The position numbers and the translations under genes are program-made. A stretch of 64,000 nucleotides of DNA from Scalesia atractyloides (Eukaryota > Streptophyta > Magnoliopsida > Asterales > Asteraceae), in assembly GCA_947069175.1 (NCBI GenBank), contig CAMTDV010000012.1, positions 38,038,341 to 38,102,340 on the forward strand. Direction: 5' to 3'. The notes beneath the pieces are model-generated. The model saw only the letters and a program-made list of their open reading frames with translations. It was not told where the DNA came from and made no database searches. Of this stretch, positions 21,377 through 32,810 are shown piece after piece (positions within the stretch are counted from its first letter, which is position 1; every line of letters starts with the position of its first letter).

Positions 21377-22398
21377 ATAATAAGATCACTTGAAAAGTAG
21401 AGAATACAGCAAGTAATTCATAATTATCTACTCAGGAATTAGGATATGTCAATGGTCTTTGCGAGTGTGTTTTTCTTTATTTTCAGTCAACTAATAGCCC
21501 ACTAAAACATTAAAGTTTGTTCTATAAGCCAGAAAACTTGCTTTTGTTTTGTGAGAACTGAGAATATCTTTTCTGTTGAATGATTCTGCTTATAGTTATG
21601 AATATAAGTGATTCAAGAAGATATTGACTTGTTAAACCTAAAAATTTGTTTTTGACTTTTATATGTTTCTTATAGTGCCTCCACCATTTCCATCACCTTT
21701 CTTAGGAAAGAGTTGGATAAAACTGTATAAACACTTTCGGGACAAATGTGTTAAACTTATCAGTTTTAATTTGTAGAGATTTACTGTATATTGTTGTTCT
21801 AACACTTCGGCCTCTTTTGTTGATTTTCATTTGCAAATTCCCTGTTTTATCTTAGTGACGACACGTGTCCAACAATGGCGCTGGACCATCATCCTGGTTT
21901 CGAATGTGTATAAAAAGACTATTAAACAGTATCTTTCTCTTTTCATCTCCATCTAGTTTTTTTGGCTTGTAATATCTTATGATTGAGAATCTTTTTCTTG
22001 TCATCCCCATCTATTTTTTTGGGTAGCTCGATTGTTTAAATAGAATTTAACTAAAACAAATCTATAATTGTTCATTTCTGGTTTTAGCTTTTTTTATTAA
22101 ACGGTGAACTTCATATATAAGGTTACCACACTTTTTAAATCGAAGAGCCTTGTATTGCCCCACTTTGGGCAGACTATGTTGTCTTAATCAGGTCCACCCA
22201 ACCTTCAAAGTTTGGCTTTTATGAGAGTTACCCCAGGAAATTTTATCTACTTTGATATGTGGAAATCATTGATGATTTCTGAAGTCAGTATTCTATCACC
22301 TTCATTTCACGGGGGCACTTTTGGTTCCATAATCTGATTGAACTGCCACATGGTGCGACAGGCTACATTTTCCACATAGCCACGCGTCATAGGCACAC
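21377..22398. other. Intergenic DNA with a promoter-like cluster
   Basis: No coding frame of note. A perfect G-box palindrome GACACGTGTC (21860-21869) lies about 40 bases before TATAAAAAG (21909-21917), followed by a pyrimidine-rich stretch. It could be a promoter for a plus-strand transcript with a non-coding first exon, or chance. Confidence 0.35.
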
Positions 22399-22406
22399 TA
22401 TATAAA
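22399..22406 (+). promoter_or_regulatory. TATA box of the 22455 gene
   Basis: TATATAAA 49 bases before the ATG, which gives a 5' untranslated leader of roughly 20-25 bases. Spacing is normal for a plant core promoter. Confidence 0.6.
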
Positions 22407-22454
22407 ACCAAATTGCATACTATATTTAACTAATCAATCTGGCAGCAATTAGCT

Positions 22455-23430
22455 ATGAAGCATCCACGTGTTCGTGAAAAAAATGGATTACCTGATAAGT
22501 TGGTTCATGTGGATTCTGCACAGTCCCATGAAACCGATGGACTAGAATCCACGTTCACCGTTCCTTTGGTTAAAAAACCTATTCCAGAGTTATCAATTCT
22601 AGAACTTTTTAATGTAAGTGGTTTTAACTCCTTGACCCTGAGTTTTCATATTGGTTAAATTCCTTGCAAAGCAGGTGAATCTTTTTCGTATATGGTGTTT
22701 ATTACATAACTAGTGCTAATACCTACGAACATCGCGGTTTTGACAAAATAATATGTTTTTTAGGTTTTGATTAAAATATTACGTTTATGATGGTTATAAA
22801 AATTCTACGAATGAAATTATTATAGAAATCTGAAGACCGTAAAATAAAAACAACGAACCAACATAGCAATGATATAAATTAAACTAAAGATAACAAAAGG
22901 CACCTCATTGCAATTATATTTGCCACAAATAGATTTATTATGATTATTTAAAAAATAAGCTTATATATATATTGTTAGGACTTAAGGTTGTAGTATTTCA
23001 AAATCGCTCCACTAAGTTTTCCTCATTCAACCCTATATACGTATAAGCTTAATTATTGAAAATAGTCATAATATATGGCATCTCAAAAATACAATATACG
23101 TTTACATCACCTATACTAATAATCAACCTTTTATACATCATTCGTAAGATGAGCAAAATCAAAGAGCCTGGTCATAAAATAAACGTAATATGATCCAATT
23201 GAGAGTTTTTAGTTCATTAAATTAATTAACTCAATATATTTATGCAGATTCAACAAATAAAGAAAAAAAATCATATAAGTATGGATAGCTTTGAGAACTT
23301 GTATATTGCACCTTCAAGATCAAAGATCAATGAAGTTATTTGTCAATTCTTTTATCAATGGGCATCCCTTGCTGCTGAATCATGCACCCATAACGAACCT
23401 GCAATCTATAACTTTCACAGTCAAACATAA
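22455..23430 (+). CDS. Unrecognised two-exon gene, 113-residue protein
   Basis: Exon 1 (22455-22613, 53 codons) ends at a strong donor AAT|GTAAGT. Exon 2 (23248-23430, 60 codons plus TAA) follows the acceptor TTTATGCAG. The intron is 634 bases and phase 0, so the frames join exactly. The N-terminal half is polar (MKHPRVREKN, HVDSAQSHETDGLES) and ends VKKPIPELSILELFN. The second half is basic then mixed (IQQIKKKNHI, MDSFENLYIAPSRSK), with an aromatic stretch ICQFFYQWASLAAESC. No signal peptide, membrane segment or catalytic motif is visible. I do not recognise the family. A TATA box, in-phase splice sites and lack of transposon similarity argue for a real gene. It might be a truncated copy of something longer. 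Confidence 0.6.
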
Positions 23431-24108
23431 CACTTTTTAAATCAAAATTCTCTTTTATGGTTTTATAATGTCTGGTCAATCTTTTTCCTAAAATAGTTAA
23501 TCTTTCATGAAGATCAATATAGAATAAAATACATATTTGAAAATATATTCATCGATTTTGAAATTAGAAACTGATATCTTTGACTAAAAAAAGTGAGCTA
23601 TATTTTGTACATGTAGGTGGCCTCTAGTGTACAAATAAGTTAGAAGATTATCAATTTAAAATAATGAATTAGGGGGCTCTATTATGTTTTTAATAAATAT
23701 ATAGCAGTCAAACATAGAATACATGGTTTTAATATTAGAACCCATTTTATGATTAAAATGTTATAAATAAATCATATGGAAAAGAACAAAATGACCCTAC
23801 AAAAACACATAGCTTGTTGCGACAATATATTTTTTAACAACAAAAGAAGATTATTCTTACTACCAAAACAAAACTTAGCTTTGTAAACAGCTAAGCCAAA
23901 CAGCTCAACAACAGGTGCCGCAAAGAAAGAAAAAGAAACAAACATCCATCCACACACCTACAAAAAAAAAAATACAACCACTGCCTCATAAAGCAAACCA
24001 CTCCAGCATACACCATTAGAAAGAAAAAAAATCAGCTAGCTAGAAATCAATACTTGCAAATCCGTTCCAGTTTGCGAGATTAATGCCCGTAACCTTCGAT
24101 CTTTTAAA
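23431..24108. other. AT-rich intergenic DNA
   Basis: Likely holds the 3' untranslated region of the preceding gene. No coding frame or repeat ends recognised; the frame at 23772-23957 is short and low-complexity. Confidence 0.5.
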
Positions 24109-25786
24109 TGTCACACCCCAACCGATGGCGGAAACATCGGAGTGAAACGAAAACAAATTGCTCGAGACATCATAACATCATTTGTGACAATATTAAATTA
24201 AAAGGTTCGTTTCATTTCATAAATCAGATTGTCAATTACAACATAACAACTTCAACAAAAATTACAACATAAAAAGCCTAACATTCTAGGTGTGTTTCTA
24301 TGCCGTGCCTACTAGATTCGTCGTATTTAACATCTTTAACCTGCAACATGTTAAAAGTATAGTTCAATACAAAAAGTATTGGCGAGTACACAAGTTTAAA
24401 TACATAGCATAAGTATAAAAGAGTTTACTCAAATCCACATGGTAATTGTATACAAGGTAAGCTAGCATGCAATACTAATTGTCAAACCCAAGTGTCCACA
24501 AGAATTAATTGCCCCACTTCACACAAAATAACGAGACTAAAGTATGAATAAGAATAAGAATCAGCTTTAAGCTTAAGAATACCCCGACGGGCGATGTGCT
24601 ACTCCTATAGCGCTATATATGTTAAGTTCGGGCTAGCTAAGTTAATGACAAGAAGCATGTATGTATCTAGCATGAACCTAAGCATAACACCATGTATAAC
24701 GGATCGAGTGTATAAATTATGTTGTGTGTATTTTGTAAGTTAACATGTTACAACCCTAATTGTGTAAAAGGAAAATGGGTCAAGTGTACTCACGGTTTTG
24801 CAAGCTTCCACTTGAGTATTCCGTGAAAGGTTTGGAGAGTTGGAGGAACACCAAGTTATCCTACATGAGGAAACGTAGGTTGGTAAGTATTCGGATGATA
24901 ACAGAGGATTAGGAATTTTAAATGTACCAAAGTATGTATACGAGAAGATAATCAACTAGACTTAGTACTCGTTTTTGACACTATAATACCCATTCGGGTT
25001 GATGTGTTTTCATGGGTTAAGATACCCATTAGAATCGTAACGAGAAGTTAAGTACTTAGGTGATGTAACCTAGTACCATGACGGACAATCATTCGATTAT
25101 CATCAAGGGTTCTGTTAGTTGTGTGTGTATATATATATTATATAGTATACGTAATAAATAGATCATAATTATCATGGAAGTTCATAGAAGTCATGCATGG
25201 AGGTAGGATGATAACCTTCCTTTAACCTCTTTCGTATTGTTCACCAATGCACAAGTTATCACAAGGACAACAAGGATGGTCATGAATAAGTCAAAATGAA
25301 ATAAAATAAAAAAAAATCATAATCATCAAGTGAGGTGATGGATTGAAGGTAGGATAGCCAAGGCTTCCAAGTAATCACACACTACCAACTCAAGCCTTGT
25401 TTTAAGAACCAGCTTGGAAGGATACAACACTTGTGGGTTAAAACCATATTAAAACGGAAAGTTTCGTACACTTGGAAACTCAAATATGGTGATGTTCCAT
25501 GTTAGTTTTCCATGGAAAACCTATGGAAACATTCCTAGAGGTGTTCCAAGTATTAAGAATAAGAAAGAATAAAGAGGGGAGGTAAAGGTGAGTTAGAACT
25601 CACTTGAAAGTCTTAACTTTCTAGATTGAGAGAGAGATTTAGAGAGAGAGATGAATGTTTGAGGTGTGAAGTGAGTGTAGGAAGAGGTGGGTATTTATAA
25701 TTGAGGTTTGGGGGTGAGTTAGGTGGGTGTAATAAATGCAAGAAACAAACATTTGCCCAATCCATGAGCTAGATACCTCAAATACG
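24109..25786 (-). mobile_element. Truncated minus-strand LTR, B-like family
   Basis: Begins TGTCACACCCCAACCGATGG, nearly the start of element B's LTRs. On the minus strand a TATA box (TTATAAATACCC, 25689-25700) is followed by a GA/CT-rich leader and GTGAGT (25598-25603). A CCTATAGCGCTATA motif near 24604 is shared with B's internal region. Only ~85 bases lie upstream of the TATA box before gypsy C coding sequence begins, so the U3 end has been removed. The target-side copy on the left would be TTAAA. Confidence 0.6.
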
Positions 25787-27443
25787 CACGAAATGAAGGT
25801 AAGGCACCCTTGTTGAGGCAATCAAATACGCACGAAATGAAGGTAAGGCATTCCTAATTTTCATATTAGATACCTCTAAGGACGCGCCAAAAATTGATGA
25901 TGTAGAAATTGTAAACGAATATCCGGATGTTTTTCCTGATAAACTACCGGGACTCCCTCTCGAGCAAGACGTGGAGTTTTGCATTGAGCTAAACTCAGGT
26001 GCGAAACCTACGGCTAACGCTCCCTATAGATTAGCCCCTACAGAAATGCGGGAGTTAATGACCCAGATACAAGAATTACTCGATAAAGGCTTCATACGCC
26101 CGAGTGTGTCACCCTAGGGAGCTCCCGTGTTATTCGTGAATAAGAAAGATGGATCGATGCGCATGTGCATCGACTATCAAGAATTAAACAAATAACAGTT
26201 AAGAATCGATATCCTTTACCCAGAATTGATGACCTTTTTGACCAATTGCAAGGGGCAAGTTGGTTCTCAAAGATTGACTTGCGCTCGGGATATCACCAAT
26301 TGAGAGTACGCGAAGAAGATGTGGCAAAAACTGCGTTTAGAACTCGATATGGACATTATAAGTTTTTGGTAATGTCTTTTGGGTTAACCAACGCGCCGGC
26401 TGTGTTTATGGACCTTATGAATCGAGTATGCCGACCCATGCTAGATAAATCTATAATAGTGTTTATAGATGACATCTTAGTGTATTCTCGGAACAAAGCT
26501 GATCATGCAAACCATTTACGTGAAGTATTAGAAATTCTTCGTAAAGAAAAGTTATATGCGAAGTTTTCTAAGTGTGCCTTTTGGCTCAGAGAGGTGCAAT
26601 TTCTTGGCCACAGTGATTAATAAAGATGGTCCGCAAAGGTAGAAGCAGTTATGAAATGGATTCCTCCGAAGAATTCAAATGAAGTAAGAAGTTTTCTAGG
26701 ACTAGCGGGCTATTACCAAAGATTATTCAAGATTTCTCCAAATTAGCCCTACCCATGACCAAATTAACAAAGAAAAGTGATAAGTTTGTATGGGGTCCCG
26801 GACAAGAAAAAGCATTTCAAGTTCTAAAAGAGAGACTGTCTAATTCACCAGTGTTAACTCTGTCAGATGGCATGGAAGATTTAGTTGTGTACACGGATGC
26901 CTTGCATCAGGGGTTAGGAGGTGTTTTAATGCAACGAGGTAAAGTTATAGCATACGCCTCAAGACAGCTCAAACCACATGAAGATAATTACCCAACGCAT
27001 GTTCTAGAATTGGTCGTTGTGGTGTTCACCTTAAATTTGTGGCGACATCATTTATATGGAACAAAGTGCACCATATACTCGGATCATAAAAGTCTCAAAT
27101 ACTTCTTCGAACAAAAAGATCTTAACATGAGACAACGAAGGTAGTTAGAAGTGATTAAGGATTACGATTGTGAAATCCTTTATCATCCGGGCAAAGCAAA
27201 CGTAGTGGCTGATGCTCTTAGCCGAAAGGAACATCCACCCCCGATTCGTGTAAAGTCTATGAAAATGATTGTTACACCTCATCTCCTTGATATGATACGT
27301 GAAGCATAAATCAGGTCATTAAATGCAGATGATCTAAGAAAGAAAGTACAAAAGGGATTGTAGATAAACTAGAAGAAAATGCAACTGGAATTAAAACTCA
27401 GTTTCAGCGAATCTGGATTCCATGGCTATCCGAAGTAAAGACG
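25787..27443 (+). pseudogene. Gypsy C reverse transcriptase and RNase H (5'-truncated)
   Basis: Starts between protease and RT, so C lacks LTR, gag and most of protease on the left. The linker is FPDKLPGLPLEQDVEF, then MCIDYQELNK and the RT domain (NRYPLPRIDDLFDQLQGA, FSKIDLRSGYHQLRV, FIDD at 26462-26473). RNase H follows (VVYTDALHQGLGG, IYSDHKSLKYFF). Lesions: TAG at 26115-26117, a frame break near 26190, a deletion near 26625, TAG at about 27142, TAA at 27307-27309. Two of these stops and a short duplication of AAATGAAGGTAAGGCA are also in element D. Confidence 0.85.
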
Positions 27444-28494
27444 ATGTTACTAGAAGAAGCTCATAAATCACGATACTCGATACATCCGGGAGCAACAAAA
27501 ATGTATCGAGATTTAAAAAGAAATTACTGGTGGCCAGGAATGAAAAGAGATATTGTCAAGCATGTCGCTAAATGTTTAACATGTTCACAAGTGAAGGCGG
27601 AACATCAGAAGCTGTACGGTAAATTACAACCTATGGAAATTCCGATGTGGAAATGGGAAGATGTAACAATGGATTTGGTGACTAAACTTCCCAAAACACA
27701 AAAAGGGCATGATGCCATATGGGTAGTTGTGGATCGACTTACCAAAAGTGCCCACTTCCTACCTATCCGAGAGGCTTATTCGTCAACAAGGATGGTAGAG
27801 ATTTTTACAAATGAAATTGTAGCTCGTCATGGAGTACCCGCCTCCATTGTGTCGGATCGAGACACTAGATTTACATCACGTTTTTGGCAAAAGTTTCATG
27901 AACAAATGGGAATAAAACTCCATTTTAGTACCGCCTACCACCCACAAATGGATGGACAATCTGAAAGAAATTTAAACACTTGTGGATATGTTGAGAGCAT
28001 ATGTCTTAGAATTTGGGGGAAACTGGGATGGCCATTTGCCGTTAGTTGAGTTCGCATACAATAATAGCTACCAAAATAGCATTCAGATGGCACCATACGA
28101 GATGTTGTATGGAAGAAAGTGTAGAACCCCCATATGTTGGGGGGAAGTGGGTCAAATAGATATCACGCCCAAAGACGTAGTAGCGAAAACTAATGAGAAG
28201 ATCGATATCGTACGAGCCCGATTGAAAGCGGCACAAGACAGACAAAAAGCTTATGCAGATCGAAGAAGACGACCCATCGAGTTTCAAGTCGCGGATCATG
28301 TACCGTTAAAGGTTTCACCATGGAAGGGAGTGATTCGGTTCCGTAAACGAGGAAAGCTCGGTCCCCGTTACATTGGGCCTTTTAAAATTAAAGCTCGTGT
28401 TGGAAAGGTGGCCTACCAGCTAGAATTACCAACGGCGTTGGATGGAATACATGACATCTTTCATGTGTCAACTAAGAAAATGTCTCGTGGATGA
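27444..28494 (+). pseudogene. Gypsy C integrase
   Basis: Zinc-binding part (YSIHPGATKMYRDLKRNYWW, CLTCSQVKAEH), then the DDE core: first Asp codon 27672-27674 in VTMDLVTKLP, second in IVSDRDTRFTS, Glu region after STAYHPQMDGQSE. A frameshift at about 27980 leads to MLRAYVLEFGGNWDGHLPL, NNSYQNSIQMAPYEMLYGR, the linker (AYADRRRRPIEF, KVSPWKGV, YIGPFKI), and a stop after a further indel. Best-preserved part of C. Confidence 0.85.
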
Positions 28495-28712
28495 AACCGC
28501 TTATGTGCCCCTTGAGATATCGATTTGAATAAAAAATTAGTTATATCGAAAAATCGGTGGCTATAAAAGATTTAAAAGTTAAGCACCTTTGCAACAAAAC
28601 CATTAGACAAGTTTTAGTCCAATGGCAACATCGAAAGGGTTCGGATCTCACCTGGGAAACGGAAGATGAGATGCGTGAATACTACCCAGAGTTATTTGGT
28701 AGTAATTAGGTT
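28480..28712 (+). pseudogene. Gypsy C chromodomain remnant
   Basis: Spread over shifting frames. Readable pieces are VLVQWQHRKGSDLTWETED, which matches the end of chromodomains in this element group, and REYYPELFG. It sits between integrase and LTR in the expected order. The matching stretch is deleted from element D. Confidence 0.6.
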
Positions 28713-28763
28713 TCGGGGACGAAACCTCTTCTAAGGGGGTAGATTTGTAACACCCCAAAATTT

Positions 28764-28789
28764 CACACACACACACACACACACAATAT

Positions 28790-28822
<33 letters not shown>
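28764..28822. repeat. AC, AT and TG microsatellites in LTR C/D
   Basis: Runs of AC, then AT, then TG that can fold back on themselves. The second LTR has a shorter version at 35563-35592. Confidence 0.8.
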
Positions 28823-29003
28823 TTGTGCATGTGTGTATAAGTATAAAGGTTGATTAAATGGTGACAAGAATTATAACCCTAGTTAAAATACAAGTGAAGT
28901 TTTAACTAAAAAGGGTATGTTTAGCTATAATAATATAAACATCAAACTAGAGGGACTAAACTTGGATAAGTAGGAAAGTGAATTAATAAAACATAAAATT
29001 AAA

Positions 29004-29036
29004 ACACACACACTTCTAGTGTGTGTGTGTGTGTGT
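29004..29036. repeat. (AC)n-(GT)n inverted repeat hairpin in LTR C/D
   Basis: ACACACACAC, spacer TTCTA, GTGTGTGTGT: a perfect stem. Conserved at 35767-35803 in the other LTR. Confidence 0.75.
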
Positions 29037-29934
29037 CGACCTGCTCTTAAGAGAAGAAAGGGAAGACCCCTTTTCTTCAATAATTTCAAGAACTGAAACA
29101 AGATTTGAAGATCAAACTGATGCATGAACACCAAATCATCATCATCTAACAATTCTTAACATAAGGTAAGTCGAATTTTATGATTTGGTGATCATTCATA
29201 AAGTGGGTTATAAGGAATCCGTGAAATTATAAGAAATTTGGCATGAATATTGGTTAGAATCATCACATAGAAGACGAATTATGTTTAATTTCGGTCATTT
29301 GAATGATTTGAAGTAATACCCACTTGATGAAGAACTATGATGAAACTTGATGATCTTGAAGGTGAGAATTTGATGTAGTTTTGATGTAGGAATTTCGTAT
29401 AGTAGAGTAAATGCTAGATGAAATTGGCATTAAATGAGAATCATGTGAGTTTAGTTGATTTGATGATTCATGATGTAAAGTAGTAAGATATGCTTGGAAT
29501 AATTGTACATCATGCTTTGTTAGTGGTACGCACACCAAGTGTTTGATGAAATGTCTTAACTGAGAATTTTGTAATTGACTTTGAACCTTACATGATGATC
29601 ATAAAGTGAGTATGTAAATGTGTAATGTGTTAAGTTCTTATGATGTTGTATCCAAAATATATGTGAAGTAAGTATGGAATATGAACTTAAAGTGTGAACG
29701 GGTTGTGTATAGGTATAAAGGAAGAAGGTTCAAGTCACTCGAAACAACAAGGAAACCAAGACCGAGGTATGTTACTTATCTAAACTAAACTTTAATGTTA
29801 GAACTATTTCTTTCCTAAGGTGAAGAAATAATTTCGTTATCAATTCTACGCTAATAAGCTTATCGAATAAAATGTTAAACTAGAGAGAAGATTACGTTGA
29901 CGATTTGTTATGATAGAGTTTAACAATTAGAATG

Positions 29935-30170
29935 AATGTACAAGAATGTTGTCGTGTTGACTCGTTGAGAACGGGTCAATCGGGGAAGAAAGAAAAAGTA
30001 AAAAGAATGCCGTCGCGTTGATTCATTGAGAACGGGTGGGTTGAGATCGGGTCAACTGTGTAAGAAAGAAAAGGTAACAAGAATGTCGTCGCGTTGACTC
30101 GTTAAGAACGGGTCAACCAAGTAAGAATGAGAAAGTAAAAAGAATGGGTTCATGTTAAACTAATCTAAAT
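29935..30170 (+). repeat. Minisatellite in LTR C/D, about three units
   Basis: Unit of about 60 bases: GTTGACTCGTTGAGAACGGG then TCAACC plus an A/G-rich tail. Each unit has TTGAC and its inverse GTCAA about 15 bases apart. The partner LTR has one unit more. Confidence 0.75.
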
Positions 30171-30594
30171 GCGTCAATATCCTAATGTTGTTAGTATTAT
30201 AAATTGTTAGTAGTAAACGTTTTATTTATCATGTGAAATGTTAACCAAACTTGTTGTGATGTTTATGTAAAACTTCTACTTGATTGATCGCACTTCGCTT
30301 GGGACGAACACACTGTAACCCCATTTTTACACGCTTCCGGTCCAAGTTTGTTGAATGTGGGTCAAAACATGTGCTTTTGGAATGTAAACCTTGTTCCTTT
30401 TATCACTCATAGTTTTCATGTGTAGCTCTAAAGTTTATGTTTTGATACAATGACTAGTCAAGTACTCTTTTATAAATAATGTTTATAATTCCCTTGTTTA
30501 ATTACGAGGGGCATTTTTTCAAGAATTTTTATTTTACGGCCTAAACTCCAAATTATAAGAATTGTAACGTGATGTCGAATCAGGCGTTTCAAGT

Positions 30595-30607
30595 TGGTAT
30601 CAGAGCC
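30595..30607 (+). other. Primer-binding site of gypsy D
   Basis: TGGTATCAGAGCC, complementary to initiator Met-tRNA, three bases after the LTR end. Confidence 0.9.
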
Positions 30608-31354
30608 TAGGTTTGAGGGATTCAAGCATGAGTCGAAGTACTTGAACTCAAACCGAAAGCTCGTGCATATGTGTGTTCGTTTCGTGGCGTCAATCAAGTA
30701 AGTGTTCTTTATTATGAGTCGTAAACATATGACGGATTAATGCATGGATGACTACGGGGTGTAATGGGAGTTGCGGACAATATGGGGCAGTTCGGATTGA
30801 AACGGGGCCCGCGAACAGGTTCAATGAGCTGAAAACGAAAAAACTGCGTCTGCAGCACAGATGAGGCGTCGCCGACGGCCACATATGGCGTCGCCGACAC
30901 TACACCCATTCTCTGATGGCCAAACCTACTGTCTACACAACCAAGCTCCAACGCAATTATCTGAGGCGCGTCGCCGACGTCATGAATGGGCGTCGCCAAC
31001 GGCCCTTCTAAATCCAACATGCTTTCTTTTCACATTATATGAACCAAGTTTCTTAAACACAATCCGTAACTCATATGGAACCTGAAAAGTGAAATTTAAA
31101 GGCAAGAAGTTGCATAGACTTATTTTTGAAACCGTGATAAATTATGTCGGGAATGTAACATGTCAAAACAAAGAGTAAGAATGTATAAAGGAATAAGTCT
31201 TACGAATTATTGAAAAGAGTGGATGATTCTTGACCATTTATGATCATTTTACAGAACGAACATTTCAAGTATGAAATATAATAACAATTGATATGAATGA
31301 TCATGACAAGCTAATGAATGAATATTATAATGAAGGTAACATATGCTTATGTAG
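30608..31354 (+). other. Untranslated leader of gypsy D with repeated dyads
   Basis: No coding frame. Four copies of a GC-rich motif GCGTCGCCGAC (30863-31005), most containing the near-palindrome CGTCG-C-CGACG. The region ends with an acceptor-like TATGCTTATGTAG directly before the gag ATG. Confidence 0.6.
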
Positions 31355-32202
31355 ATGGAAGAAGAAAGTGACTTGAATGATAACGATTTAGCTCGTCAAG
31401 AAGCAATGAATGAAAAGATCTCAGAAGAAGTTGCAAAAACTATGCAAGCTAGTCTGCCTCAACTAGCGCAACAAGTAGAAAGTCGTGTTTTAGAAACAAC
31501 AGAGCCTCTACTATGACTAGCAAGATTGAAGAGCTGAAAGAATGGATGGGCGGGGTTCAACAAAATGGGAACCCGTAGATGCACATATAAGGACTTCATG
31601 GCTTGTAACCCTACAACGTACGATGGTAAAATAGGTCCTATCATATGTCAAAGATGGATTTCCCACATGGAGGTCGTCTTTATTCAAAGCAGGTGTGAGA
31701 AAGAGGATCAGGTGATGTTTGCAACGGGCCAACTCCAACTCCAAGCGAAGGATTGGTGGGACGCTCATTGCAAGGAATTGGGAGAAGAGAAGCTTCAGGA
31801 ACTTACATGGCAAGAGTTTAAGAGCCTTTCTTAAAGTTCCATTGGTTGCAATCTACAGTTGATCCAATTCAAGAAGAGTTTTTACGCCTTCGGCAAGGCA
31901 CAAAATCAATTGATGAGATCACAAATGTGTTTCTTGACAAATTAAAGTTTTGCCAAGACCTTATGAAGACAGAAAGAATGAAGATTAACCGTTATCATGA
32001 CATGTTAAAGGCGGAATTTAGGGAGTTCATCACTCCCTTGAAGTGTGAGACTTTAAACGAATTGATCAACTGGGCAAGGGATCGAGAGATAGAACTCAAG
32101 CGTCAAATAGAACGGGGGAAAAGAGGACGATGGAAAAGAGTATTAACCCGACTCCGACAAAGAAACAAAAAGTCTATGATTACAACAAGAAGAATAATGT
32201 GA
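31355..32202 (+). pseudogene. Gypsy D gag
   Basis: The ATG at 31355 follows a 3' splice-site-like AG directly. The N-terminus (MEEESDLNDNDLARQEAMNE) stops at TGA 31512-31514 after a frame change. A second frame carries the capsid-like core (YKDFMACNPTTYDGKIGP, CQRWISHMEVVF, QLQLQAKDWWDAHCKELGEE, LTWQEFKSL). A third has FLRLRQGTKSIDEITNVFLD and the remainder. At least three indels or stops, so no Gag product is expected. Confidence 0.85.
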
Positions 32203-32810
32203 AGGGCGGCAGTCCTCGATGCAAAACTTGTGGAAAGCTTCACTCAGGAGAATGTTTGTTAGGCAAGAAAGGATGCTACAATTGCGGACAAGAAGGGCAC
32301 CCTTACTATAAATGCCCAAGTACGGCCAGAACTTGTTTCAATTGTTTCTCTCCAGGACATGTCAAGGCAGATTGCCCAAAGCTGAAGGAAGGAGGGAGTA
32401 AGGATGAGAAGAAAGATAATGCCCCAAAAACTATAGGAAGGATGTTTCAAATTACCACCAAAGAAGAAAAAGCACTTCCGAATGTTGTGTCAAGTATTTT
32501 CTCAATCAATTTAATACCTACAAATATGTTGTTTGATTCCGGGGCAAGTAGTTCATTTGTATCCCACGAATTTATAACCCATCCCTCCTTTAAAACTGAA
32601 CAAATGCCAATACCTTTAGAGGTAGAAATAGCTGATAGCAAGAATTACTTATTGAACGAAATATGTAAAGGATGTAAAATTATCATAGAAGACGAGGAAT
32701 TTGAAATAGATCTTGTGCCCATGGTACTGGGAGTGTTCCAAGTAATAGTATGCATGGATTGGCTATCCCGATACCATGCAGAAATTCAATGTGAGACTAA
32801 AGTCATATGA
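32130..32810 (+). pseudogene. Gypsy D nucleocapsid knuckles and aspartic protease
   Basis: One open frame with zinc knuckles CYNCGQEGHPYYKC and CFNCFSPGHVKADC (both CX2CX4HX4C), preceded by a degenerate CKTCGKLHSGEC. Then the retropepsin-like protease: active site MLFDSGASSSFVSHEF with catalytic Asp in DSG, and a second half ending MDWLSRYHAEIQCE. The most intact reading frame of D, but cut off from gag and RT on both sides. Confidence 0.85.

Larger units (their letters stand above)
28746..30591 (+). mobile_element. LTR shared by gypsy C (3') and gypsy D (5')
   Basis: Preceded by a polypurine tract (CTAAGGGGGTAGATT) belonging to C. Starts TGTAACACCCC, ends GGCGTTTCA, and is followed after three bases by D's primer-binding site. 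At 1846 bases it matches 35542-37397 closely. It contains AC/GT microsatellites, a TATAAA (28842-28847), a strong donor AG|GTAAGT at 29165, and a minisatellite near 29935-30170. One LTR serving two internal regions shows a tandem array. Confidence 0.9.

Noticed and set aside
30712..31085. Overlapping frames on both strands
   Set aside because: They cover the GC-rich dyad repeats of the D leader. No similarity to proteins and they conflict with each other.
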